Assembly: GCA_902558815.1 (NCBI GenBank)
Contig: CACEFF010000001.1
Span: forward strand, 1-64,000
Reading direction: 5' to 3'
DNA: 64,000 nt
Source of the DNA: an uncultured Pelagibacteraceae bacterium
GTDB taxonomy: Bacteria; Pseudomonadota; Alphaproteobacteria; Pelagibacterales; Pelagibacteraceae
This document shows positions 16,877 to 27,230 of the stretch, in pieces. How positions within the stretch are numbered: position 1 is the stretch's first letter; each line of letters starts with the position of its first letter. A model generated the notes under the pieces. That model saw only the letters and a list, made by a program, of their open reading frames with translations. It was not told where the DNA came from and ran no database searches. Made by a program: the position numbers and the translations under genes.

Positions 16877-17665
16877 ATGTTGAGAAAAATACTAATAATA
16901 TTAATTACAACTACAGCGCTAACTCTTAATGTTAACGCTGCATCTGATGGTAATCTTTTAATGAAAAAGAACGACCCTACTGAAGTAAAAGATTGTTTTG
17001 AAGGAATAAATAGAGCCACATTCGCATTCAATCAAGTTCTTGACGGAATAATATTTCAACCAGTAGCTAGTGCTTACAGAGTTCTTCCATCACCTGTAAA
17101 AACTGGTGTAAGTAATTCTCTAGATAATCTTTCTAATTTAATAACTATACCAAATAATATTCTTCAAGGTGAATTCGCTAAAGCTGGAGCAAATACTGGA
17201 AGATTTGCTATTAATACTACTATTGGTATTTTGGGTTTATTTGATGTAGCACAATATTTAGGGCTAACAGAATTAGAAAAAGAAGATTATGGTCAGTCAT
17301 TAGCAAAATTTGGTTTTGGTCCAGGCTGTTATGTTGTTTTGCCGGTTATAGGACCTAGCACTGCAAGAGATGCTGTTGGATCAGTCGGAAATTTTATGGG
17401 TGGAGATGCATGGTATAATGTTACTGTTAAGAATGACACTCAGTACTTTAATGATATGGACTATTATCTTTCAAAAATAACTTCAGGAGTTGATTTTAGG
17501 GCAAAAAATTATGATGCCATAGAAAATCTAGAAAAAAACTCATTGGATTTTTATGCTTCAGTAAAAAGTTTATATTTACAAGATAGGCAACAAAAAATTC
17601 TTAATACTAATAAATTAGTAAACACCCAAAATGATAGTGATTGGGAAGAAATTGAAAATCAATAA
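16877..17665 (+). CDS. mlaA: MlaA (VacJ) family outer-membrane lipid-asymmetry protein
   Basis: MlaA removes misplaced phospholipids from the outer leaflet of the outer membrane and passes them to MlaC. The 262 residues have a signal peptide (1-21, ANA-like cleavage) and the family core: FEGINRATFAFN, LPSPVKTGVSN, NLITIPNNILQG, NTTIGILGLFD, and LPVIGPSTARDA. Unlike the well-known lipoprotein form, no lipobox cysteine follows the signal peptide; the first Cys is at about residue 39. An AAGGA Shine-Dalgarno sequence lies just upstream of the ATG. The mlaC gene follows 17 bp later. Confidence 0.92.
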   Translation: MLRKILIILITTTALTLNVNAASDGNLLMKKNDPTEVKDCFEGINRATFAFNQVLDGIIFQPVASAYRVLPSPVKTGVSNSLDNLSNLITIPNNILQGEFAKAGANTGRFAINTTIGILGLFDVAQYLGLTELEKEDYGQSLAKFGFGPGCYVVLPVIGPSTARDAVGSVGNFMGGDAWYNVTVKNDTQYFNDMDYYLSKITSGVDFRAKNYDAIENLEKNSLDFYASVKSLYLQDRQQKILNTNKLVNTQNDSDWEEIENQ

Positions 17666-17682
17666 TCAGAATTAGTCTAATT

Positions 17683-18273
17683 ATGAGATTGAAAAATTTA
17701 TTATTTTTCACATTAATATATTTTTTAAGTTTAACTTCTGTTCATTCTATTGAAGCTGATGTATTTGTTCAATCAACAGTAAATAGAGCCTCTCAAATTT
17801 TATCAGAAAATATTTCAAAAGAGCAAAAAATTGAAAAGTTGAAATTGATAGCAAAAGAAACTGTGGATATTAAGGGTATTGGATACTATACATTAGGTCC
17901 AGTCAGAAAAACTCTGGATGAAGATTTAAAAAAAAAATATTCAATTTTATTTGAAAAATATTTTTTAAAAAGCTTCTCCAGCAGATTAGCGGAATACACA
18001 AATCCAGAAATCGACGTCTATGGCAAGGAAGTGTTAAACAAAAACTATACCATTGTTAATAGTCTATTAAAAGGAACAAAAGAAAGACCAGAGGTAAAGA
18101 TTGACTGGAGGATATATACTAAAAATCCTGATAATTTTTTAATTAGAGATTTGATAATTGAGGGTTTAAGTTTAGCTAGAACTCAAAAAGAAGAGTTCTC
18201 ATCTGTTTTAAGTTCAAATAATGATGATATTTCTGCTTTATTTGAAAATTTAGAAAATTTTATTAAAAATTAA
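17683..18273 (+). CDS. mlaC: MlaC-like periplasmic phospholipid-binding protein
   Basis: Periplasmic carrier that shuttles phospholipids between MlaA at the outer membrane and the MlaFEDB transporter in the inner membrane. The 196 residues begin with a signal peptide (about 1-22), followed by the Tol_Tol_Ttg2 domain pattern: a helical N-terminal part, a DIKGIGYYTLG segment, and the central FEKYFLKSFSSRLAEY helix. Its place right after mlaA supports the call. The MlaFED genes are not in this window. Confidence 0.9.
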   Translation: MRLKNLLFFTLIYFLSLTSVHSIEADVFVQSTVNRASQILSENISKEQKIEKLKLIAKETVDIKGIGYYTLGPVRKTLDEDLKKKYSILFEKYFLKSFSSRLAEYTNPEIDVYGKEVLNKNYTIVNSLLKGTKERPEVKIDWRIYTKNPDNFLIRDLIIEGLSLARTQKEEFSSVLSSNNDDISALFENLENFIKN

Positions 18274-18289
18274 TTTCAAAAAAATTTAC

Positions 18290-18366
18290 TGGTGGGCCCG
18301 CCAGGACTCGAACCTGGGACCAATACATTATGAGTGTACTGCTCTAACCAACTGAGCTACAGGCCC
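18290..18366 (-). tRNA. tRNA with CAT anticodon, probably tRNA-Ile2 (lysidine type)
   Basis: The cloverleaf is complete: acceptor GGGCCTG / CGGGCCC, D-stem GCTC/GAGC, anticodon loop CTCATAA (anticodon CAT), T-loop TTCGAGT, and encoded CCA. CAT can be initiator Met, elongator Met or Ile2. C4-G69 and C5-G68 are both present, as is the variable-region sequence TTGGTC, which I associate with tRNA-Ile2, the substrate of TilS. Elongator Met remains possible. Confidence 0.9.
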
Positions 18367-18423
18367 AAATAATTATTTGTTATACCATTTTTAAGACGTT
18401 AGCAATTGAAGATAAAAAAAAAT

Positions 18424-18498
18424 TGGTGGGCCGTGTTGGTTACGCTCCAACTACCCCTGCAATGTCAATGCAGTACTCTACTATTGAGCTAACGGCCC
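18424..18498 (-). tRNA. tRNA-Val(GAC) with non-canonical D- and T-loops
   Basis: Acceptor GGGCCGT / ACGGCCC, D-stem GCTC/GAGT, anticodon arm CTGCA-TTGACAT-TGCAG (anticodon GAC), T-stem GTTGG/CCAAC and encoded CCA all pair correctly. The T-loop reads AGCGTAA instead of TTCRANN, and the 7-nt D-loop AATAGTA lacks the invariant GG. All stems are intact, which argues for a functional but structurally unusual tRNA and against a decayed copy. Confidence 0.88.
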
Positions 18499-18502
18499 CA
18501 AA

Positions 18503-20329
18503 CTAGCTTTCTAAAAAGCTTTTTAACTGTTTTGATCTACTAGGATGCTTTAGTTTTCTAAGTGCTTTAGCCTCAATTTGTCTTATTCTTTCCCTCGTAA
18601 CAGAAAATTGTAATCCAACTTCTTCTAATGTGTGATCAGTATTCATTCCTACACCAAAGCGCATTCTCAAAACCCTTTCCTCTCTTGGTGTTAAAGTTGA
18701 TAATATTTTTGTAGTGGCTTCACCTAAATTTGATTTAATTGCTTGTTCTAAAGGAGCTAGAGCTTTTGTATCTTCTATGAAATCTCCCAAACTACTATCT
18801 TCTTCATCTCCAACAGGTTTTTCAAGAGATACTGGTTCTTTTGAAATCTTTAAAACTTTTCTGACTTTGTCTAATGGCATTCTTAGTTTTTTAGCGAGCT
18901 CCTCTGGGGTAGCTTCTCTACCAAACTCACTTAATATTAATCTCTGTGTTCTAACAATTTTGTTTATAGTCTCAATCATATGAACTGGAATTCTAATTGT
19001 CCTTGCTTGATCAGCAATTGATCTTGTAATTGCTTGTCTAATCCACCATGTGGCATAAGTTGAAAATTTATAACCACGTCTATATTCAAACTTATCAACA
19101 GCTTTCATTAAACCAATATTTCCCTCTTGTATCAGATCTAAAAATTGAAGTCCCCTATTAGTATATTTTTTGGCAATAGAAATAACTAATCTTAAGTTTG
19201 CTTCAACCATTTCTTTTTTAGCAATTCGAGACTCTTTTTCTCCTTTTTGAACTCTACTAACTAATTTTTTAAAATCAGTTACCGACATACCAAGTTTATG
19301 ACTTATCTCAATTAGTCTTTCTCTTATATTTTTAAATTCTTCTTTATTTTTGGAAAAAAATTGCTTCCAAGAGGGATTTGTATCTAAAAATTTTTTTAAA
19401 TTTGGATTTATCTCATTGCCAATATAAAATTTAATAAATTCATTTCTTGGGATATTATTATCTAAAGCTAATCTTAAAAGATTTCCCTCTAAAGATATGA
19501 TCTTTTTATTTTCTACATAATGCTTTTGGACTAATTCTTCTAAAACTGAAGGTGACAACTGAAGTGATTTTATATTTGCTAAAATATCACTAATAACTTT
19601 CTCGTAACTTTTCTCCTTAGCATTTGAGAAAATTTGTGATTTCAAAATACAATCTAGTTTTTCTCTTTGATATTTTATTGATTTGTTGTATTCCTTTGTT
19701 AATGTGGTAACTGTTTTTAATACCTTTGGTTTAATCTCTGTCTCCATAGCTGCAAGAGTTGGGTTGAAATCATCATCTGCCTCATCATTAGAATTCTCCT
19801 CTTTATCGGTCTCTCCAGCATTTTTTTGTTTCGCGCTTGGTCCAGTACTTTCATCTTCCATATAGTTGGTATCAATATCAATTATCTCTCTTACTAATAT
19901 CTCATCTTTCTGAAGTTTTTCGTTCCATTCAGAAAATTGCTGTGCTGTCAATGGGCTTTGAGATAAGGCAATCAACATAACATCTTTTCCAGCCTCAATT
20001 CTTTTTGCGATTGCTATTTCCCCTTCTCTTGAAAGTAATTCAACCCCACCCATTTCTCTAAGGTACATTCTTATTGGGTCATCACTTTTTTCAATGGTCT
20101 TACCTTCATCTTTGGATGAATTTTCTTTCTTTCTAAGTACCTTAAAATCAGATTTTTTTTCTACCAATGAAACTTTTTCATCTAAAATATGAATAAAAGC
20201 CTGAGCTAAATTTTCATCTGATAAATTTCTCTTTCCTAAAGATTTATTTAATTCATCGTAGGTTATAAAGCCTCTATGAGTGCCACGACCCATTAGTCTA
20301 GCAAATGATTTAGTAATTATTCTTTCCAC
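18503..20329 (-). CDS. rpoD: RNA polymerase primary sigma factor (sigma-70)
   Basis: Housekeeping sigma factor. The 608 residues include region 1.1-like N-terminal sequence, [11 protein letters not shown] (region 1.2), an acidic non-conserved region, region 2 with the core-binding and -10-recognition segments ([35 protein letters not shown]), region 3, and region 4 with the helix-turn-helix ending in [17 protein letters not shown]. The start appears to be GTG at 20329, the first codon that keeps the whole region 1.1. It follows dnaG by 67 bp, the classic macromolecular-synthesis arrangement. Confidence 0.97.
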   Translation of the reverse strand: MERIITKSFARLMGRGTHRGFITYDELNKSLGKRNLSDENLAQAFIHILDEKVSLVEKKSDFKVLRKKENSSKDEGKTIEKSDDPIRMYLREMGGVELLSREGEIAIAKRIEAGKDVMLIALSQSPLTAQQFSEWNEKLQKDEILVREIIDIDTNYMEDESTGPSAKQKNAGETDKEENSNDEADDDFNPTLAAMETEIKPKVLKTVTTLTKEYNKSIKYQREKLDCILKSQIFSNAKEKSYEKVISDILANIKSLQLSPSVLEELVQKHYVENKKIISLEGNLLRLALDNNIPRNEFIKFYIGNEINPNLKKFLDTNPSWKQFFSKNKEEFKNIRERLIEISHKLGMSVTDFKKLVSRVQKGEKESRIAKKEMVEANLRLVISIAKKYTNRGLQFLDLIQEGNIGLMKAVDKFEYRRGYKFSTYATWWIRQAITRSIADQARTIRIPVHMIETINKIVRTQRLILSEFGREATPEELAKKLRMPLDKVRKVLKISKEPVSLEKPVGDEEDSSLGDFIEDTKALAPLEQAIKSNLGEATTKILSTLTPREERVLRMRFGVGMNTDHTLEEVGLQFSVTRERIRQIEAKALRKLKHPSRSKQLKSFLES

Positions 20330-20396
20330 AGCAATAAAATTTGAAGAGTCTTATATAATGTCAAATTTATAAAAATCCATGATTAAATTAGGAAGA

Positions 20397-22172
20397 TTAA
20401 TTGATATTTTGCTTTTTTTTAAGCTCTTTTAGCTCATTAAATGTAGCTTCACTTAAATCCTTAGAAAATTTTGATTCTAATTCTTGGATTCTGAATTCAA
20501 GATCATAATTCATTAAATCTCTGGAAATATCCTCAAGTAATTCAATAATTTCTTGTTCATTATTACTCTTATTCTTTAAAATATGCTTAATAGGTGCAAA
20601 CTTACTTATTGTATCTATTAATTGTTTATCTAAATTTAAGTCTTGAATGGTTATTTTTTCTCCAGATTTTAACTTTACAATTATCATTTCCATAATTTGT
20701 ATATTCATTTCAGAAAATAATTTAATGTTTTCAATTAAATGAATATTTGATTGTAGTAAACTTAGATTGTTTATAACTAAATATAATAAAGAAAATTCTT
20801 TAAGTTCAACCCTTGTCAATGACTTAGTTTCGTTAAAATATTTTTTAGTAGCATCTAATGTTTTTATTTTTTTTACATAAAACTTTCTCTTATTGAGAGT
20901 TGTATGTGGAGTTAATTCAGCAATATTAGCTAAAAAGTATTCAAGAACATATTTTTTGATAAAATCATCTTTAATAGTATTGGCTATTTCTCTAAGTTTT
21001 TTTTCAAAAATTGCCATTGATGAGGGATTATTTTCAGTTTGTTTTTTATAATGACTAAAAATAAATTGATGAATAGGTAATTTTCTTTGTTTGGTAAAAT
21101 CTATAAAATAGTTTTTACCATTTTTACTTATATAACTATCTGGATCTTCTTTATCGGGTAAAAATAAAAAAGAAATTTGTTTTTTAGGCTTTAATTCTTT
21201 AATAGAACTTTCTGCAGCTCTTAAAGCAGCCTTATAACCGCTTTCATCTCCATCAAAACAAATTATTATATCTTCAAAAAACTGATTTAAAATTAAAATT
21301 TGTCTATCAGTTAAAGATGTTCCTAAATTTGCTACAGCATTTTCAATTCCACCCTTACTTAATCCTACAACATCCATATAACCTTCTACTAAGTATATAT
21401 TATCTAATCTATTTGATAATTTTCTTGCTAGATCTAAGTTATATAAGTTTGAGCCTTTTTTAAAAAAAATTGTCTCTGGAGAATTAATATATTTTGGTAA
21501 ATAATCTAATTTTTCAATTATTCTTCCTCCTAATGCTATTGGTTGTCCTGAAATATTATTTATTGGAAAAATTAATCTTCCTCTAAATCTTTCAATATAT
21601 ATTTTCTTTTTTTCGTCTAAATAAAATAATCCACTTTCAACTAAAGATTGTTCACTAAACTGATTTTTTAATTTATCAAAAAAATTTGGTTTTTTTTCTA
21701 TGTAGCCTATTTTAAATTTTTTAACTTCTTCTTTTCCTACAGATCTATTTTTTAAATAATCTCTTGCGTTAGAGCAGTTATCGTTTTTTAATAGATTATT
21801 GTGATAGAAATCAACATATTGACTATAGATAGAAAGATACTCCTTCCATTTTTTTTCTCTCTCTTCATCTTGTTTTGAAAACAAATAGGGTTGCATTCCT
21901 GCTAATTGAGCTAAGTGTTTAACTGCTTCACCAAATTTAAAATTTTGGGTTTTCATTACGAAATCAAAAATATTTCCGTGTTCTGATGTTGCAAAACAAT
22001 GATAAAACTCCTTTTCATCATTTACTGTAAATGAAGGTGTTTTTTCATTTTTAAAAGGTGATAAACCGACATATTCTTTTCCTCTTTTTTTTAAAGTGAC
22101 AAATTTCGAAACAACTGTTGAAACTTTTAATCTTGTTTTAATTTCATCAAGATATTCTTTAGGGTATTTCAT
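20397..22172 (-). CDS. dnaG: DNA primase with degenerate zinc-finger ligands
   Basis: Makes RNA primers for replication. The 591 residues have an N-terminal CHC2-type domain (about 1-100), the RNA-polymerase/TOPRIM core with the EGYMDV and DGDESG motifs, and a C-terminal DnaB-interaction region. The zinc site is altered: the C-P-F-H pair reads S38-P-F-K41 and the CFGC pair reads C59-F-A-T62, so three of four ligands are gone while the surrounding EKTPSF and YHCF framework is kept. It overlaps yqeY by 4 bp (ATGA). Confidence 0.96.
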   Translation of the reverse strand: MKYPKEYLDEIKTRLKVSTVVSKFVTLKKRGKEYVGLSPFKNEKTPSFTVNDEKEFYHCFATSEHGNIFDFVMKTQNFKFGEAVKHLAQLAGMQPYLFSKQDEEREKKWKEYLSIYSQYVDFYHNNLLKNDNCSNARDYLKNRSVGKEEVKKFKIGYIEKKPNFFDKLKNQFSEQSLVESGLFYLDEKKKIYIERFRGRLIFPINNISGQPIALGGRIIEKLDYLPKYINSPETIFFKKGSNLYNLDLARKLSNRLDNIYLVEGYMDVVGLSKGGIENAVANLGTSLTDRQILILNQFFEDIIICFDGDESGYKAALRAAESSIKELKPKKQISFLFLPDKEDPDSYISKNGKNYFIDFTKQRKLPIHQFIFSHYKKQTENNPSSMAIFEKKLREIANTIKDDFIKKYVLEYFLANIAELTPHTTLNKRKFYVKKIKTLDATKKYFNETKSLTRVELKEFSLLYLVINNLSLLQSNIHLIENIKLFSEMNIQIMEMIIVKLKSGEKITIQDLNLDKQLIDTISKFAPIKHILKNKSNNEQEIIELLEDISRDLMNYDLEFRIQELESKFSKDLSEATFNELKELKKKQNIN

Positions 22173-22633
22173 TTACTATTTAATAAATTTTTAATTAGTG
22201 GGCCAGCCTTTGCAAAATCAATTTCATCAGAATGAAGTTTTTTTAACTCGCTCATTACTTTGCCCATATCCTTTATAGAACTTGCTCCAAGTTTAGAAAT
22301 AATCTGAGCACATATTTTTTTGGTCTCATCTTCATTAAGCTGTTTAGGTAAAAATCCAGTTAAAATATCATACTCACTTTGCTCAACTTCCAAAAGATCT
22401 GTTCTGTTATTTTTTTTGTAAATATCAATCGATTCGGCTCTTTGTTTGACCATTTTTTTTAATAGCTTCTTAATATCTTCATCGTCAGTTTCTTTTTTAT
22501 TTGGACCTGATCTATTTGATATATCTAGATCCTTTATCGAGGACAGAATTAACCTATAAGTTGATATTTTAGTTTTATCTTTAGCTTTTAAGGCATTTTT
22601 GTATTCAGTTTCAATTGTTTCTTTTAAAGACAT
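22169..22633 (-). CDS. YqeY/GatB-domain family protein
   Basis: Small 154-residue protein of the YqeY family, related to the tRNA-binding tail domain of GatB. It is helical and starts with the family pattern SLKETIETEYKNALKAKD; the KKMVKQRAESIDIYKKNNR and LTGFLPKQL segments are typical. The biochemical role is not firmly known; tRNA binding or amidotransferase-related quality control has been proposed. In alphaproteobacteria it commonly precedes dnaG and rpoD, as here. Confidence 0.88.
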   Translation of the reverse strand: MSLKETIETEYKNALKAKDKTKISTYRLILSSIKDLDISNRSGPNKKETDDEDIKKLLKKMVKQRAESIDIYKKNNRTDLLEVEQSEYDILTGFLPKQLNEDETKKICAQIISKLGASSIKDMGKVMSELKKLHSDEIDFAKAGPLIKNLLNSK

Positions 22634-22757
22634 ATTTTTAATCTACTTCAAAGAAAAAAATCTTCAAAAGAAAAATTGTTTTTTTACAATTTTATAATAC
22701 ATCTCTGTTGCGATAATAAATCAATTATTGTATTAACCTTTAACTTATGAGTTGTAA

Positions 22758-23951
22758 TTGATCAAAAAAGTAAAAAAAACTCACTCAAAAAATTCACAAA
22801 TTAACACAGGTATTTTAGTTCTTGAAAATAAGAAAATTTTTAAAGGTATTGGGATTGGATACCAGGGGGAAGCTACTGGTGAAGTTTGTTTTAACACTTC
22901 ATTTACAGGATACCAAGAAATAATATCTGATCCATCATACGCAGGGCAAATTATAAACTTTACATTCCCTCATATTGGAAATGTTGGAACCAACAAAGAA
23001 GATTTTGAGTCTGACAAAATTTGGACCAAAGGAGTAATTTTTAATTCTGAAATAACTTCACCATCAAATTATAGATCTTTTCAACATTTAGATGCTTGGC
23101 TTAAAAAAAATAAAATTGTTGGAATTACAGGGCTGGATACTAGATATTTAACAAATTATATAAGAGACAAAGGTGCTCCTAAAGGAACCATAGTTTATTC
23201 AAAAAGAGCTAAGTTTAAAATTACTAAACTTATAAATTCAACAATAAAATGGAGTGGACTAAAAAACTTAGATCTTGCAGAAAAAGTAACTACACCTAAA
23301 AATTATATTTGGAAAGGACTAAAGACATGGAAAAAAGAAGAGGGTTATAAGAAAAATAGTAATAATTCTTTTCACGTAGTTGCTATAGATTATGGAATAA
23401 AAAAAAATATTTTAAGATATTTTTCTGACTTCAAATGTAAAGTTACTGTGGTTTCGTGTAAAACATCTGCTGAAAAAATTTTGGCTCTTAAACCAAATGG
23501 TATATTTTTATCAAATGGTCCTGGGGACCCAGCTGCAACTGGAAAGTACGCAATTAAAATAATTAAAAAATTGATTAAAAAAAAATTACCTTTATTTGGT
23601 ATTTGTCTTGGTCATCAAATACTCGCACTAACATTGGGTGGCAAAACAAAAAAAATGAAATTAGGACATAGAGGCGCAAACCATCCTGTTAAAAATTTGA
23701 TTAATGACAATGTAGAAATTACAAGTCAAAATCACGGTTTTGAAGTTGTCAAAGAAAACTTACCAAAAAATATAGAAATCACACATAAATCCCTATTCGA
23801 TAATAGCATTGAGGGTATAAAATTAAAAAATAAACCTGTATTTTCTGTTCAATACCATCCTGAGTCAAACCCCGGACCACAAGACAGTGTTTATTTGTTT
23901 CAAGAATTTATTAACTATATGAAAAAAAATGCCAAAAAGAAAAGATCTTAA
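22758..23951 (+). CDS. carA: Carbamoyl-phosphate synthase small (glutaminase) subunit
   Basis: Hydrolyses glutamine and channels ammonia to CarB for carbamoyl phosphate, the precursor of arginine and pyrimidines. The 397 residues show the CPSase small-chain N-terminal domain ([19 protein letters not shown]), then the class I glutamine amidotransferase domain with the nucleophile in GICLGHQ and the His-Glu pair in QYHPES. The start is TTG at 22758; no ATG fits. A perfect TATAAT (22693-22698) lies upstream, but without a good -35. It overlaps carB by 23 bp. Confidence 0.95.
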   Translation: MIKKVKKTHSKNSQINTGILVLENKKIFKGIGIGYQGEATGEVCFNTSFTGYQEIISDPSYAGQIINFTFPHIGNVGTNKEDFESDKIWTKGVIFNSEITSPSNYRSFQHLDAWLKKNKIVGITGLDTRYLTNYIRDKGAPKGTIVYSKRAKFKITKLINSTIKWSGLKNLDLAEKVTTPKNYIWKGLKTWKKEEGYKKNSNNSFHVVAIDYGIKKNILRYFSDFKCKVTVVSCKTSAEKILALKPNGIFLSNGPGDPAATGKYAIKIIKKLIKKKLPLFGICLGHQILALTLGGKTKKMKLGHRGANHPVKNLINDNVEITSQNHGFEVVKENLPKNIEITHKSLFDNSIEGIKLKNKPVFSVQYHPESNPGPQDSVYLFQEFINYMKKNAKKKRS

Positions 23952-26900
23952 AAAAATATTAGTTATCGGTGCAGGACCAATCATTATTGGCCAAGCATGT
24001 GAATTTGATTATTCAGGGACACAGGCTTGTAAGGCTTTAAGAGATGAGGGATACAAAGTTGTTTTGATTAATTCAAATCCAGCAACAATTATGACTGATC
24101 CAGATATTGCTGATAAAACTTATATAGAGCCTATTACTTTAGAGGTTTTAGAAAAAATTCTCAAAAAAGAAAAACCTGATGCAATTTTACCAACAATGGG
24201 TGGTCAAACTGCTCTCAACCTTGCAATGGAGGCCCAGAAAAAAGGAATTCTAAAAAAATATAAAATTGAACTTATTGGGGCTAATTCAAAGGCGATTGCT
24301 AATGCAGAAGATAGAAAGAAATTTAGAAAAAATATGATCGACATTGGTTTAGATTTACCCAAATCTGAAATCGTCAACAATATAAATCAAGTTTCAAAAG
24401 TTCTAAAAAAGATTGGTTTACCAGCAATTATAAGACCAGCATTTACACTAGGAGGCTTAGGAGGAGGAATAGCAAAAAATAAGAAAGACTACTTAAAGAT
24501 TATCAAAACTGGTTTACACGAGTCCCCTGTTAATCAAGTTCTAGTAGAAGAATGCTTAGAAGGTTGGAAAGAGTTTGAAATGGAAGTTGTAAGGGATAAA
24601 AAGGATAATTGTATAATCATATGCTCAATTGAAAATATTGATCCAATGGGAATACATACAGGGGACTCTGTAACTGTTGCACCTGCTCTCACTTTGACCG
24701 ACAAAGAATATCAAGTAATGAGGAATGCTTCTATTGCTTGTTTAAGAAAAATTGGAGTTGAGACAGGAGGTTCAAATGTACAGTTTGCTATTAATCCCAA
24801 AAATGGTCGTATGGTTGTAATTGAGATGAATCCTAGAGTATCTAGATCATCAGCTCTTGCATCGAAAGCAACTGGATTTCCAATCGCAAAGGTCGCAGCT
24901 AAACTTGCAATTGGTTATACTTTAGATGAATTAAAAAATGAAATCACCCAGGTAACTCCAGCATCATTTGAACCAAGTATAGACTACGTGGTAACTAAAA
25001 TCCCAAGATTTACTTTTGAAAAATTTTCAACTTCTCCAGCAATCTTAGGTACATCAATGAAATCCGTTGGAGAGGCAATGGCAATTGGAAGGAATTTTAA
25101 AGAGTCGCTACAAAAAGCTTTGGTCTCTCTTGAAACTGGTTTTTCAGGCTTAGATAGAATATTTGATTTAAATAAAAAACAAATTGAAAAAAATCTCAAA
25201 GAAAATATTCCAAATAAATTACTACTAGTTGCTGAAGCAATTAGAAAAAAAATTAATTTAAAAAGAATATTTGCATTATCTAAAATTGATCCATGGTTTT
25301 TAGAACAAATAAAAGAAATAGTAGATAATGAAATTGAAATTAAGATCAAAGGATTACCGAAAGATTTTAATGAGTTAAATAGAATTAAATCTATTGGTTT
25401 TTCTGATAAAAAACTATCAGAATTAACTAATACCTCAGAAGATATAGTAAGACAAAAAAGAACTGCACTTAAAATTTTACCTGTCTTTAAGAAAGTTGAT
25501 ACTTGTGCTGCTGAATTTAAATCCTTCACGCCTTATATGTACTCAACTTATCAAAGAAACTTTTCAATAAATTCTGATTGTGAAGCTAACCCATCAAATA
25601 AGAGAAAAATAATAATATTGGGCGGAGGACCTAATAGAATAGGACAAGGAATTGAATTTGATTATTGCTGTTGCCAGGCAAGTTTTTCTCTAAAAGATGC
25701 AGGATTTGAAACAATTATGGTTAATTGTAATCCCGAAACAGTTTCAACTGATTATGACACTAGTGATCGATTATATTTTGAGCCTTTAAAAGAAGAATAC
25801 GTTTTTAATATAATTAAGAAAGAAAATGAAAAAGGAAATTTAATTGGTGTTATTGCTCAATTTGGCGGTCAAACTCCAATTAAATTAGCAAAGTTTTTAC
25901 ATGACAACAAACTACCCATTTTGGGAACGCAATACACTTCAATTGATCTAGCAGAAGATAGAGATCGATTCAGAAATCTTCTTAATAAATTAAAACTAAA
26001 ACAAGCAGAAAGTGGTGTCGCAAAAACTTATAATCAAGCAATCCGAATAGCTGAAAAAATTGGCTTACCATTGATGGTTAGACCTTCATATGTGCTGGGT
26101 GGAAGAGCAATGGAAATTGTTCATGAAAAAAGTCAACTTAAAAACTTTGTTCAAGAAGCATTCAAAGCTGCAGAGGAAAACCCAATTTTGATAGATAAGT
26201 TTATTGATCACGCAATGGAGGTGGATGTGGATGCAATATCTGATGGAAAACAAGTTTATGTTGCTGGTATCATGCAGCATATTGAAGAAGCTGGAATTCA
26301 CTCAGGAGACTCGGCTTGTAGTTTGCCTCCTATATCAATTAAACCTTTTCTGATTAAAGAAATTGAAAATCAAACTAAAAGATTAGCTTTAGCCTTAAAG
26401 GTTAAAGGTTTCATGAATATTCAGTTTGCTATCAAAAAAGATGAAATTTATGTGATCGAAGTCAACCCTAGAGCAAGTAGAACTGTGCCGTTTGTTTCTA
26501 AGGCAAAAGGTCTACCTCTTGCTAAAATTGCTTCAAGAGTAATGGCAGGTGAAAAATTATCCAAGTTTGATTTAAAAGATAGATCCAAAGGTATGTTTGC
26601 AGTTAAAGAAGCTGTATTTCCATTCAACAAATTCCCAAACAGCGATTTACTTTTAGGTCCTGAAATGAAATCAACTGGTGAAGTAATGGGATTCGATAAA
26701 AACTTTGGAATGGCGTTTGCTAAAAGTCAGATAGCTTCAGCTAATTCATTACCTAAACATGGTCTTGCTTTTATTTCTCTAAAAAATTCACATAAAGATG
26801 AGGGAATTGATTTAGCAAAAAAATTAATAAAATTAAACTTTACTTTATGCGCTACAAGAGGGACAGCAGAATATATTAAAAAACATGGTATGAGATGTAA

Positions 26901-27153
26901 AATTATAAATAAAGTCAGTAGTGGCTCACCTCACATTGTTGATGTTCTAGACTCTAAGAAAATTGCGTTAGTAATCAATACTGGAGGTGGAAATAGTGAA
27001 CACAGATTAAACGATGCAATCGCTCTTAGAAGAGGAACACTTAAAAACAAAGTTCCTTATTGTACTAATATGTCAACTGCTCTTGCATGCTTGGAGGCTA
27101 TTAAATCTCTTAAAACTAAAAAATTAGAAGTCAATTCACTTCAGGATGTTTGA
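23929..27153 (+). CDS. carB: Carbamoyl-phosphate synthase large subunit
   Basis: The 1074-residue synthetase builds carbamoyl phosphate from bicarbonate, ammonia and two ATP. The two homologous ATP-grasp halves are visible: the first starts at [17 protein letters not shown], the second near residue 560 at [16 protein letters not shown]. Each half has the E-NPR-SRS or E-NPR-SRT metal-site motif. The C-terminal MGS-like allosteric domain (about 940-1074) includes [12 protein letters not shown]. Length matches the family. Co-transcribed with carA. Confidence 0.97.
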   Translation: MPKRKDLKKILVIGAGPIIIGQACEFDYSGTQACKALRDEGYKVVLINSNPATIMTDPDIADKTYIEPITLEVLEKILKKEKPDAILPTMGGQTALNLAMEAQKKGILKKYKIELIGANSKAIANAEDRKKFRKNMIDIGLDLPKSEIVNNINQVSKVLKKIGLPAIIRPAFTLGGLGGGIAKNKKDYLKIIKTGLHESPVNQVLVEECLEGWKEFEMEVVRDKKDNCIIICSIENIDPMGIHTGDSVTVAPALTLTDKEYQVMRNASIACLRKIGVETGGSNVQFAINPKNGRMVVIEMNPRVSRSSALASKATGFPIAKVAAKLAIGYTLDELKNEITQVTPASFEPSIDYVVTKIPRFTFEKFSTSPAILGTSMKSVGEAMAIGRNFKESLQKALVSLETGFSGLDRIFDLNKKQIEKNLKENIPNKLLLVAEAIRKKINLKRIFALSKIDPWFLEQIKEIVDNEIEIKIKGLPKDFNELNRIKSIGFSDKKLSELTNTSEDIVRQKRTALKILPVFKKVDTCAAEFKSFTPYMYSTYQRNFSINSDCEANPSNKRKIIILGGGPNRIGQGIEFDYCCCQASFSLKDAGFETIMVNCNPETVSTDYDTSDRLYFEPLKEEYVFNIIKKENEKGNLIGVIAQFGGQTPIKLAKFLHDNKLPILGTQYTSIDLAEDRDRFRNLLNKLKLKQAESGVAKTYNQAIRIAEKIGLPLMVRPSYVLGGRAMEIVHEKSQLKNFVQEAFKAAEENPILIDKFIDHAMEVDVDAISDGKQVYVAGIMQHIEEAGIHSGDSACSLPPISIKPFLIKEIENQTKRLALALKVKGFMNIQFAIKKDEIYVIEVNPRASRTVPFVSKAKGLPLAKIASRVMAGEKLSKFDLKDRSKGMFAVKEAVFPFNKFPNSDLLLGPEMKSTGEVMGFDKNFGMAFAKSQIASANSLPKHGLAFISLKNSHKDEGIDLAKKLIKLNFTLCATRGTAEYIKKHGMRCKIINKVSSGSPHIVDVLDSKKIALVINTGGGNSEHRLNDAIALRRGTLKNKVPYCTNMSTALACLEAIKSLKTKKLEVNSLQDV

Positions 27154-27230
27154 GAATTAATATGTTTACGGGTTATTAAAAAATTCAATTAATAGGTTGT
27201 TAAAAATTTTACATAAGATAACAGTAAAAG

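Noticed and set aside
18290-18498. The two tRNA genes as an integration (att) site
   Set aside because: No integrase gene and no duplicated tRNA 3' end nearby.
20330-20396. TTGACA in the gap before rpoD as a promoter
   Set aside because: The perfect -35 is not followed by a good -10 at 16-18 bp; TATATAAG nearby lacks a matching -35. I could not support a promoter call.
22634-22757. Riboswitch or attenuator upstream of carA
   Set aside because: The 124-bp gap is AT-rich with no stable stem set or known aptamer core that I could recognise; only a TATAAT was noted.
24984-25529. 181-codon open frame antisense to carB
   Set aside because: It mirrors codons of a full, well-conserved CarB, and the peptide looks like reverse-frame noise rich in Leu, Ser and Phe.
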